Below, piece by piece: positions 47,195 to 64,000 of a DNA stretch of 64,000 nt. Made by a program: the position numbers and the translations under genes. The stretch lies in contig CATNEN010000025.1 in assembly GCA_950097015.1 (NCBI GenBank), positions 2,602,001-2,666,000 on the forward strand, written 5' to 3'. The notes beneath the pieces were generated by a model. That model ran no database searches and had not been told where the DNA came from. It saw only the letters and a list, made by a program, of their open reading frames with translations. Position 1 is the stretch's first letter. Each line of letters begins with the position of its first letter. This stretch comes from Macrostomum hystrix (taxonomy: Eukaryota; Platyhelminthes; Macrostomidae).

Positions 47195-47725
47195 TCTTTC
47201 TCCCCTGCCTCTTTCTCCCCTGTCTCTTTCCCCCCTGCCTCTTTCTCCCCTGCCTCTTTCTCCCCTGCCTCTTTCTCCCCCCGGCCTCTTTCTCCCCTGC
47301 CTCTTTCTCCCCTGCCTCTTTCTCCCCTGCCTCTTTCTTCCCCTGCCTCTTTCTCCCCCTACCTCTTTCTCCCCCTGCCTCTTTCTCCCTACTACCTCTT
47401 TCTCCCCCTGCCTCTTTCTCCCTACTACCTCTTTCTCCCCCTACCTCTTTCTCCCCCTGCCTCTTTCTCCCTACTACCTCTTTCTCCCCTGTCTCTTTCT
47501 TCCCCTGCCTCTTTCTCCCCCTGTCTTTTTCTCCCCCTGCCTCTTTCTCCCTACTACCTCTTTCTCCCCTGTCTCTTTCTTCCCCTGCCTCTTTCTCCCT
47601 ACTACCTCGTTCTGCCCCTGTCTTTTTCTCCCCCTGCCTCTTTCTCCCCCTGCCTCTTTCTCTCTCCCCCTGCCCCTTTCTCCCCTGCCTCTTTCTCCCC
47701 CTGCCTCTTTCTCTCACTATTTTTC
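47195..47725. repeat. 15-bp polypyrimidine minisatellite downstream of NMNAT
   Basis: Unit CTCTTTCTCCCCTGC with CTACTAC and CCTGTCT variants, about 36 copies; one strand is almost pure pyrimidine. It begins 44 nt after the NMNAT stop (minus strand), so it is probably in that gene's 3' UTR. Confidence 0.92.
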
Positions 47726-47768
47726 CTGTGTTTCCGCTGTTTCTACAAAGCCTGAAGCACTTACCCGA

Positions 47769-54509
<6,741 letters not shown>

Positions 54510-54860
54510 TGCACGACAATAAACAGGCACAATTTGACTGTCTTCAATTTGGCTGGGGACAATTTGACTGCTGAGCAATTTTACTGTTGACAAAATGTCT
54601 GAGAGAAAAATGACTGTGGACAATTTGACTGACGCAAATTGAATGTCACAATTGGACTGTCACAATTCGACTGCGGACAATTCGACTGTGCATGCAATCT
54701 GACTGCTAACAAAATGAGTGCCACAAAAAGAAATTCAAGAAGCAGTCAAATTGCCATAGTAAACTTTTTGCCAGTTATATTGTCCAACATCAACAGTCAT
54801 GCATATTTTCGGCATCGAATTGAGACAGTCAAATTGTCCGCAGTAAAATTGTGACAGGAA
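54510..54860. repeat. degenerate CAATTTGACTG repeats arranged as a foldback
   Basis: Left part: several CAATTTGACTG-like units in direct orientation. Right part: the reverse complement (CAGTCAAATTG). The clearest arms are 54657-54690 and 54826-54859, about 30 of 34 positions complementary by eye, enclosing about 135 bp. Confidence 0.7.
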
Positions 54861-55158
54861 AATTATGCTAGTCAGTTGTTGTAGACCCAGCGGTAAAGTC
54901 ATACATCATTGGCAAGAAATTGTAGTTTTTTCAAAACTGTTTACTAGTTCTACTAAAAAGAATGCATGACTATATCGTACAGTTACTTATGCTGCACTGA
55001 TCGGTGACAGTTCTTATGCACTAGCAGCAAAGGTTCATTGCTCATCGATATACTCACAACTCGTACTGAGTCAAGGACTATTTGAGTGACAAAGTACTAA
55101 TTAGTCCTTGTACTGAGTGATACGCGGGTACGTCGCGCATTGACTTCCCCGTTTTTGG

Positions 55159-55403
55159 TATAAATACATTCTCAAAAGTAATCGAATCGCATTTCCGGCA
55201 CCGCAACAGTAACTAAATCCGAAATGTTGGCTTTATCAATAATTTGTTTGTTTCGGTGGCTAATAATACGGGTCGGTCAAACACTTTATAGCCTACTATA
55301 AGTAGGGTAAAAAGCAGCAATACTGTGGTGCCTGACGCGTGAAGCCAAAATTTCTTTCCTTATTGGTCCGGCTAGAGTTGGGGCTGGTCGTCCCTCTCAT
55401 TGG
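55159..55403 (+). promoter_or_regulatory. candidate promoter elements of the tincar-like gene
   Basis: TATAAATA at 55159-55166 and two inverted CCAAT boxes (ATTGG at 55362-55366 and 55399-55403) lie 320-565 nt before the ATG at 55724. Sequence composition shifts to GC-richer after about 55320. Which element is used cannot be decided from sequence. Confidence 0.35.
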
Positions 55404-55723
55404 TTCTCGGTAAGCAGTTGCCCCAGTGACTAAGTTCGCTTGAGGAGGAGAATAGAATAAGACAAGAATTGAAGCGCTCGGCAAGAGGAAGAAGAGGCAA
55501 GCTCCACCCAAATATACCCAGCTAACCCCGCAGGCTCTATTGTTCAACTTGGGCCACCTCACTCTGCACCTAAGGCTCGGCCACACCCCAAGCCAGCTCC
55601 TAAGTAAGGAGTGCGCCCCGTCTCCTGAATTACAATTAAAAGAGAAGCCAGCAGAGCTGTCAGCCCTAGAACCAAGCGTATAGAAATTTACGTTAAGCAT
55701 CGCCTCGGAGAGTCTAAAAAAGG

Positions 55724-58700
55724 ATGGCCTCAGGCCGATTGAAGCTGGACAAAATGTGGCGCATCTGGTACGCCGTGCTTGTAGTCCTGCTGCAGGCGTT
55801 CCTGCTGTATTCGTCCGCCGTGCGCTACTCCGTGCATCGAGTACAGGCTCTTCGAGAGTCCTGGGAGACCGGCCCGATGAACTTCTGCCTGGCCGCGCTG
55901 ATTGGCACCGCCTGCCTCCTGCTGCTATTCGTCTATGCGGCATTTGCGCGCACCGGCAACTACGCCGAGGACGGCGTGGCTCTGGGCCGCGATCATCGGC
56001 ACCTGAAGGCAGCCATCGCCGCTGTCGGCCCGGAGAACGGCGGCGGAGGAGGCGGCGGCGGCGTGAGCGTAGTTTCATCCATCTCGGCGACCGGCATCCA
56101 ACCGCCGGCCAGCCTGGGCGACTTCGCCGGCCGTCTAAGGCGACATTTCCTACCATTCACCTGCGTGCTGCACCTGTTAATGGCCGGCTGCCTGCTGTTT
56201 CCGGTGCCCGTTCTCGATGCTTCCTGCCTGCTGCACGATAAACTGCCCGCAGGTGAGCAGTGGTTGTTAACTATTGTTGGACAGCTTCATATTTAGCATG
56301 GACACATTCGATTTCACATATTCTCTATGAATTGAATGATTGAAAGCCTTCCCCCGGCTATCGCCATGCACACATTGTAATAGATTATTTGTGCGCGTGT
56401 TAACAATGCAGTTGCCAGCTATTTCGATTCCTGACCCGAATCCCGCATTTCACATTGCACCACAACAGCGGGCATGCTGTGTGGCTTAGTTCCTTTGACC
56501 CCGGAGCTGAGCTCAGGGTCGTGACCCGGAACCGAAACTGTTAGAACAAATACTCGATATTACGCCGCGCCTTAAGTTCTGGACGGGAGTGTCAAAAAGT
56601 TTTTTTTATTTGATGCGAAATTCTTCTAGAATTCTAGAATTCTATAGAATGCGATTTTAGGTCCTGACCTGTCGAGAGGAAAACTAAAAAGAAGCTTTTA
56701 GGCAGGCAATAAATGTACACATTGGCTGGCTTTAGCACAGCTCAGTTAAGAACTAGAAATAAACGAAGAGAGACAGAATTTAGAGGGTGCACTCTTCCAC
56801 GCAGTTCCCACTTCCCCAAAATTCAGGCCCTTGTCATTTCGTCTTCTTGAAATAAAGCGCAACCTGCATATGAGCTTCTTCTGAACCTTTCGAATGAATG
56901 ATGGGGACAAACATAGGGGACTGACAGATTGGGGGGAGGAACTTGAAGGGTGTAGAATGTTTTCCTCAAGGACTTCTATAAATAGCATCTATGCTTCTAT
57001 TCAGGGGTCCTTGGTTTTCCTAAACAATTTTTTCTCGTGCCAGAGAGACAGACAGGCGCAAGGGATGGAGTGGATCTGGAGCGATTTGTCTTGGAGGATC
57101 ACAACTCTGCCGCCATCTTTCTCTGAAAGTCTAGGGCACTGGTGGGAAAGCGAAGTTTTTCGGTGGGGAAGTGACCTCAAGAATTAAGCATCGCTGTGGG
57201 ATGTTAAGAGGTACAGGTAAGAGACTTAAGTTAAGGTCCCCAGGAACTGCAGCCCATCAGTGCGAGTGTGCCAGCGCATTCCCTGAAGTTTTCCTATAAT
57301 GACCCGACGGGAATTCTCTCCCCTTATCTCTCGGTGTTGACTTTTGGGGGAAACTCACTGTCATTCAAATCAGGGACTTTGATAAAGGTATTCAAGGCTG
57401 TGAGCTGATTTCCTGCGTTGCATATGTCAACATGGGAACATAAACGAGAAGGACCTCAGCGATTATCATGAACAGTGCAAGCAGGTTCTAATGATAAGCA
57501 GTTTTTTAAGTGCCCGTTTATGTTGTTTAAAAAGGCTTCGACCTCAGTCCCCTTTGAGTCAGCCAGTCTTCAAGCTTGAGTTGCGTGTTTTGTTTCCAAG
57601 GCTACCAGCCTCGACGCACATGGCATGAACCTCCGAGACTCGTGACTGAGGTGAAAATGGGGCCTTGAGCACTCGAGCTCAAAATCGGAGGGTTTAGGGG
57701 TTTGGGTTAACAGCGGGAGCTGGCGAGTCTATAGTTCAGTGAATAATGAATTTCATTGCGTAACAGTCATGATTTCGCCTCAAATTATGAATTAGAAACA
57801 TTTTTCTTTGTCTAGAAACTGTCAACCGTTGAGAGAGACTGTTCAGCTGTTCCTACATAGGTGCCATGATTAGTTGCTAGGTGCCCGCAGCTCAGGATGT
57901 GCTCCAATTTGAAGGGGGTTTCACACGCAACGTCGGCGGCTCTTTCGACCATGGAAGCGGCATTGAGGGCAAGTGAGAGGAAGAGAGCGATGCGACTCTC
58001 GTAATTGAACGAGTCGAATGCGCCAAACGTCATGGATGTTCAGGAAGTATTTTGCTTTTTAACCAGACGATATTTTTTAAGCTGTGCAACTTATTTTGCA
58101 GTTATAAAAGAAGTCCTGGAAATGTTTAGCACAATTTTATTTAGTGTTTATCGCAGACGAACCCAAGCCGATATGGACGCAGGTACATAAAAAATGCACG
58201 AAAACAGACTGCAACCCTGGAGACACTATTGACTGCTTTGGAAGAAGTTCATTCAGTAGACAGGACAGGTGAAAAGGCTCCGCTAGACTATGAGGAGGGA
58301 CTTCAAAGCTAGGGGGGAGGCACGCAAACACGTGGGAAAAGGGTTTCGCAGGATCCAGGACCCTGGATTCGTACGACCTCGAACCCATTACGCACTGTAT
58401 CAAGTTGTTTTCATTCACACATTGCACAGTTCGTCAGATAAAGGCCAGACCTTTCGTTTGTCCCTGGTTTTGCAATGTTTTTTTGGAGGGAATCGCCTAT
58501 AAAATGATAAGGAACGGCGGGGCTTTCGCTAACGAATAAACTGTATTGAGAAATTTCAAAGGAATGCGTCCTACAAATAATGGTATTAAGAGCTGGCTTA
58601 CTCTTGCTTGTCTGCCTGTTTATGTGTCTATAGTAGCTGTCTATAGTTGTCTTAAGTGTCTATTTTTCGCGTTGCATCCAGGGATTGTGAGTAGTTGTAT

Positions 58701-61700
58701 GTAAGTCACAGTGTATATATGCTTATTCATCTGGTCTTAAAGTGTCCAGGCCAGGCCACATGCTGATAGTGTACATTGCGCCGGCTTAGTACTCGTATAT
58801 TGTTGGTCCATCGGGCGCTTATGCCATGTAGGTAGGTCATCGAGCATGCGTCTATTCATTCTACACTCTCCATTATTGCCTGTTCGTAGTTCTGTCCTTT
58901 ATTATAGCCTTAGACAGGCGGGAGCGAGTCTGAAAAGCAGTGGGTCAATCTGCTTTCTGAGAGCTAGTTATACTCAGCTGTGAGGCACAATGCCCCAATA
59001 GAAAGACGACAGAGCTCAATTAAGCCAACAATGGAGCAAACAATGAGACCCTTTCCAGACGCGGGAACCAACAAAAACGGGACAGAGATGGAAAAAATAG
59101 CTGCTTTTTTGCTGCTCTGTTTGCCTGCAGCAAGACCTGTTACTAAGTCCCTGGCCTGAGTGTCATTCAGAAACTGTACGTCACCACAGCCTGTAGCAGC
59201 AGCAGCAGCAGCAGCAGCAAACCGCCAGGTGGGTCAAGAGTGACCCGATAAGGCGGGTCGGAGAGAACCATTGAGCTGCTCAAATGAAAGAAGAGGTGCA
59301 GAAAAAAAAACGGAGAATAGATTGTGTACCAGAGAAAAAGGAGAAGATAGCAATGAAAATGAGCACAAGAGACTCAATAACTTGTCTCTTATAGCGTAAG
59401 AAAAAACTCGCACAGATAGCAAGTATTTAGTAGTAAAGCAAGGCACAACCTAGTGTACAAACCGCAAACTTATCAACCTCAGCAGCCCCTAGTTACTCCA
59501 AGTTGAAAAAAGCGAGCTCAGAAACACCCGCCGTTTCATACATTAATCAGTGTTTAATATTAGGCCTTATACTCCACGCATTTGGCTTTTTATCTTGACA
59601 ATCGGGTAGCTGACTTTATGGGGCCTATTTGTGTTATAATAAGCTGATAGTGGTGCGCTATCAGCGTTCGCAATCGCTTGAAGCTATCTGCCTCTCTACT
59701 TCAACAGGAAAATATGAAAACTGCCCCGTTCAAAGAACCTATAAGAGGAAATTACGATGAAGCTTAGAATAAGTGGCCATAGCGTTTTACTTTTTCGTGA
59801 CCACATTTTGCTGATTTACCTGTATGAACTTACAGGTGGTATGATGAAGGGAATTTTCAGCAATCTTCTGAGTCACTTAACAAAAAAAATTTGTCTAATC
59901 GCATACATTATTCCCAAAGGAGGCCGTTGCAACGATGATATCCCAGTTCTCAATATTTTTCATTTCCCTGATTTATTTAAGCTCTTTCAGACCTACAGTT
60001 TGGAGGTCATCGGACTGGAAAAAAAGTGGCTCATTGCGTCATCAGAGACTGAGCTATTTGTCTTTTATTTCAGAATTTTCTGTTCACTATGATTGTGTAC
60101 ACTCGTGAAGTAGTGTGGGTTTATCTCGTTCTAATTCTGCTAAATCTATAGATCCCATTGGCAAATACAGAACACGAATGAAATACTCTCTATATATTAT
60201 ATATATTATGGTGATAGTAGGCTTACAATCCCCTGTCATATTGGTAGAATAGGGATTATATTAATGGCTGGGAGAGAGAAGACCAGGTGAGTCCAAAGCC
60301 AGCCCAGAGGGCGAAGGCAGATGCGGAGTGTGCACGTGACAGTTGGGTTTGAATTGAAAGCAAAACACAAGAGTCAAACTGATTTTGATAAAAAGCCTCT
60401 CAAAGCCCAAGGACTAGCTGTGAGTCACAGGGCACGCACAGATACTTGACGGTGTGAGGCCGGGACGGTGCTAGTTGCGCAATCAACTGCACGCAGCCAG
60501 TTCAGAAGCATCGAATATCAAGGTTTTTTTATCAATTCCAAACTTTCAGCGGCAGTTTATGGGCAGATATTTTATCACTTATATCGCATCATCCCGGGAG
60601 GGATCTGAGGCTACTGCTATAAGGGGATTGATGATGATGGCGCCTTATCACCCTACAGCCTGGCCTAGCCATGATCGCAGATTTCAGATTTGGTTTCACT
60701 GGCCTGTCGTCGTTCGGTTTGATTTTCCCCTGGAGGGATGGTAGGTAGGAGAGAGCGAGAAGGGGATAGGGAAACGGCTGACGCAATGTACAGACGATTA
60801 AATCGCAATATCAGACCCGTTCGCTTTATTCTTATGAGGAATCTCCAACAATACCGAAGCCTCACTATAAGGAATTGTCAAGACATTTTCTGATGGGATT
60901 TTATCGCTGGCATGAGATGTCATTTCACTGTCAAGCCTGGCAGACAGTATGTTGGACATAAATTTTTCTTTCTTATATTGCTTCGCAGGTTGTTGGATTA
61001 GCGGGGAAAGGCGACTGCTAATGCGACTTTGCTGTCGATAACTTCAAATTGTGACGTCACACAGTCCAGTTGGCAGGGTTTTGATATCAGATTTCACACC
61101 AAATTATACCATCTGTCTGGTTAAAAATTCATTCAGCATTCAGCATAAGTATCTGCATTTGTTCTGTATTTATCAACACTTCCTGTGTGATTGATTGGCA
61201 GTGATTCATATACGTATTGGGAACGGGTGTCCACAAATGATTCGAAATTCGTAGGCTCGTATGTCTTTTTCGTATATCATTAAAAAAGCGATGGAACAGA
61301 CTTACCTGCTTATTATAAGCATAAAATGATATAAACAAACTTATTGAGCAATTAAAATTTTATTATATATCAGCTAAAAGTAGAGTACTGATTAGCTCTG
61401 TACATTGGCTTGCCTGACGTGAGGGCTCGAGGAAGAAAATATATGTACATTGACTAGCCTAACACGAGGGCTCGAGGAAGAAAATATATGTACATTGGCT
61501 AGCCTAACACAAGGGCACGAGGAAGAAAATAAATGTACATTGGCTAGCCTAACGCAAGGGCTCGAGGGAAGAAAATAAATGTACATTGACTAGCCTAACA
61601 CAAGGGCACGAGGAAGAAAATATATGTACATTGGCTAGCCTAACACAAGGGCACGAGGAAGAAAATATATGTACATTGGCTATCCTAACGCGAGGGCACG

Positions 61701-63771
61701 AGGAAGAAAATATATGTACATTGACTAGCCTAACACGAGGGCTCGAGGAAGAAAATATATGTACATTGACTAGCCTAACACAAGGGCTCGAGGGAAGAAA
61801 ATAAATGTACATTGGCTAGCCTAACACAAGGGCTCGAGGAAGATAAGAAATGTACTTTTAACTAGCCAATTTAAATTCGGAGATTGGCTGCGACTATAAA
61901 ATTCAAACTCCGAAAATCCAAAAAACCGACCCTAATTTACCACAGAAACTGCCTGGAGCTCCGACCTGGACTTTCTAATCAGGCCAAGTCTCCAGTCCAG
62001 CAATCCCATCTCGGCAGAAGTGTTCAACCTGGCTCTCGCCCTATCAATCCTGCTAGTCCGATATCCGTCTGTTTTCTGGTACACCAACCGCCTATTCGCC
62101 TTCCTGATCTCCGTGGTCCTCTGCGCTGCCAGCATCCAGATCCTGCTGGCCTACGAGGCCACCTCCGTGCTTTACAAAGCTGCCGTGGCTGAACCGGCCA
62201 CCGCAGTCGAAGTTGGTCTGTCACCAGCCGCTCTACTGAGCCTCCTGGCCATCGGTGACCTCCTACTGCTGCTCTCTGTCACTGCTTACTTCGAGTTCGG
62301 CTACGCTCAGGTTCTCACCAGCATTCGCCGATACCGGCACCTCCTAGCTGTCGAGTCGGCCTCCAGCTGCTGCGGCAGCGATCGATCCTGCAGCAGCTGC
62401 GCCGCTGCCGCAGCCGAGGAGGCCGGGCCTTGTTGGCTGACGCACGCACCGCACCTGTCAGGTGGCCTGCTGACCCTGGCAGCCGTGCTGTGCAAAGCGC
62501 CTCTGCTGTGGGCGTGGATCTCCGTCTACCGAGCTCGCCGCCATCCGCTGCTTCTGCTAGCCACGCTCTCCGCTGCCGCCTACGCCGCCGTCTGGCTAGC
62601 CGTCTGGCTGGCTCTCTGCCTTCGATACCGCTGGCGATTCCGGGTTCGTCTGGACTCCGCTGGCGCTTCTGGCGGCGACTCGATGCGGCCGGCGATGGGC
62701 GCAGCGGTCGGCGGCTCGAAGCGCGGCTCGCGCGCAGGTTCGCAGCTTTCCGACTCGGAGGCACTGAACCGCAGCAACCAGTACATGTACATGCAACGCC
62801 TCGCAGACTGCCAGGCTGGCCTAATACCAACCATCTCCGAGCACGTCGACAATGTCAGCGAAGGATCCTATAGTGGCGTTGGCAACGGTGGCGGCAGTGG
62901 TGCCGTTAGCAACGGCGGCACGCTAGACCGCGATCGACAGAGCGGCCTGGGGAAGTACCAGGTGCGACGGAACTCGGCCCAGATGACCGGCAGTCAGGCG
63001 GGAAGCCTTAGACGAGGACCAGGGCGCGTCACCTTTAAGGATCCGCAGCACCAGGAGATTCACTTGCACGAGCAGCATCAGCATCAGCAGCAACCGAGCT
63101 CGCCAGGATCGAGCCAGAACACTTCTTCGGACAGCGGAGTCGGCGGCCATAATCACCACCTCCATTGCGGCGTGCCAGATGAGTATGCTCAGGTCGCTAG
63201 GGCAGCTCGTCAGTGCAGTTTTGACGAATACCAGATGTTCGTCGACGGCCGCCGGGGCGACTTCTTGCAGGAGCCGCCGTACGCGACCCACTCCGACGTA
63301 TACAATCGGGTGCCGATCCTGCCGCCGCCGCCGACCCACATTGGCGGAGGCGTCGGCATTGAGGCTTCGTCAGCCGGACCTGCCGTCATGGCGGCTTCTG
63401 CTTCGTCCGTCGTTGGCTTCATCGGCACCTCCGGTGGAGTCAGCACCTTCGGCAGATCGGTGGCCCCAGCCGCCACCCTGGTCGTTGGCAGCCACCTCCA
63501 TCAACACCATCAGCATCATCATCAGGACGGCGAGCATGTCCCGGACATCCTCATTAACCGCAGTCCGTACGGCAGCCTCGCCCGTCCGGTTAAGCAGCCA
63601 GTTAGCGGCGTCGCCTCCGCAGCGGCTGCGGCAGCAGCGGCTGCAGCAGCTGCCCGCCACCTCGGCGCTGTCGGCGAGCTGCATACGCATGGTGGCTCAT
63701 TCGGCTCGCTGCCGCCGCCGCCACCGGAGCTGGACCAGCAGCACGTGGACGGTCTGTGCAGTCAGGTGTGA
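55724..63771 (+). CDS. tinc: tincar-like eight-pass membrane protein
   Basis: Tincar is a multi-pass membrane protein known from Drosophila heart and eye development; its biochemical role is unknown. Two exons are 55724-56252 and 61946-63771 (phase 1 join, GTGAGC donor, ACCACAG acceptor), giving 784 aa. Eight hydrophobic segments are visible: three in exon 1 (IWYAVLVVLLQAFLLYSS; FCLAALIGTACLLLLFVYAA; FTCVLHLLMAGCLLFPVP) and five in exon 2 (around NLALALSILLVRYPSVFW, FAFLISVVLCAASIQILL, LLSLLAIGDLLLLLSVTA, LLTLAAVLCKAPLLWAW, AAYAAVWLAVWLALCL). The lead KLDKMWRIWY and the join LPAETAWSSDLDFL also resemble tincar as I remember it. The long hydrophilic tail (residues about 430-784) is rich in Gly, Ser, His, Gln and Ala. 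The single intron is 5.7 kb. Confidence 0.68.
56253..61407. other. large intron of the tincar-like gene
   Basis: About 5.2 kb of mostly unique sequence before the 45-bp array. Apart from a (CAG)n run at 59191-59219 I see no exon, RNA or transposon. Open frames of 60-111 codons here show no family resemblance. Confidence 0.5.
61408..61855. repeat. 45-bp minisatellite in the tincar-like intron
   Basis: Unit GTACATTGGCTAGCCTAACA followed by CAAGGGCTCGAGGAAGAAAATATAT, about 10 copies with TTGGC/TTGAC and CTCG/CACG variants. The 45-bp period keeps frames open. It ends about 90 bp before the second coding exon. Confidence 0.93.
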
Positions 63772-63887
63772 TGCGCATTCAAACTCGCACCTGAACGTCA
63801 ACTGCGCCTTGACCCTGAAGCTAGTGCCTAGACAAAAAAACTGACGTGCAGCTGCTATTCGAAATATTTAAATAGTCATTGATGAAT

Positions 63888-63893
63888 ATTAAA
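63888..63893 (+). terminator. candidate polyadenylation signal of the tincar-like gene
   Basis: ATTAAA lies 117 nt after the stop codon at 63771. Further A/T-rich sequence (TAATAATATAAA near 63952) follows before the window ends. Confidence 0.4.
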
Positions 63894-64000
63894 TCATTCT
63901 GGAGAGGCCTTTTCAGCAAATATTGTAATCTGCATGTAAGCGCTGTAATTTAATAATATAAAAGCTATTTAGCTATAACTAGCTTGTCGTTATGAAACTA

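Noticed and set aside
55296-56156. 286-residue minus-strand frame
   Set aside because: Shadow of the GC-rich first exon of the tincar-like gene; Arg-rich composition typical of antisense frames.
59757-60092. 111-residue open frame in the tincar-like intron
   Set aside because: No similarity recognised and no splice or promoter context.

Overview
This window is eukaryotic, and it reads as a bilaterian invertebrate nuclear genome. It carries five multi-exon animal genes with GT-AG introns, glutamine-, glycine- and alanine-rich low-complexity exons, tRNA-derived SINEs and a dead LINE. GC-rich exons sit in AT-rich introns that are unusually full of minisatellites. No single gene fixes the species. 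A free-living flatworm or another lophotrochozoan is a guess only.

Layout. 244-20543 (+): an AGAP/centaurin-gamma gene (GTPase-like domain, split PH, ArfGAP, ankyrin), with a likely second promoter and alternative first exon near 15.76-16.9 kb. 20.6-21.6 kb: its 3' UTR, holding a 17-bp array and polyadenylation signals. 22.13-25.09 kb: a 20-bp satellite interrupted by a 5'-truncated, frameshifted RT-RNase H LINE. 26779-30460 (+): a cyclin D-type gene in five exons. 30.6-34.5 kb: a repeat-rich gap between convergent genes. 34516-39631 (-): an ASPP/PPP1R13 gene (coiled coil, Gln/Pro-rich middle, PP1-docking motif, ankyrins, SH3). 39.8-47.2 kb: long arrays, a SINE and an AT-rich desert. 47769-52860 (-): a six-exon NMNAT gene with a long C-terminal extension and a probable GC-AG first intron. 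52.9-55.7 kb: an AT-rich gap between divergent genes, with a foldback. 55724-63771 (+): a tincar-like eight-pass membrane protein in two exons.

The five genes do not form a pathway. They touch small-GTPase/Arf signalling, G1 cell-cycle entry, p53/PP1 regulation, NAD synthesis and a developmental membrane protein. What unites the window is its repeats. I count more than 25 distinct tandem arrays, nearly all in introns, UTRs or gaps. Several share an ATCCC(A/T)A-like core, and one AGAP intron carries two long arrays that are reverse complements of each other. Two SINE families (seven and two copies) are scattered between them. Exon boundaries were set by eye from protein similarity, GT/AG sites and codon phase; no alignment or gene finder was run.
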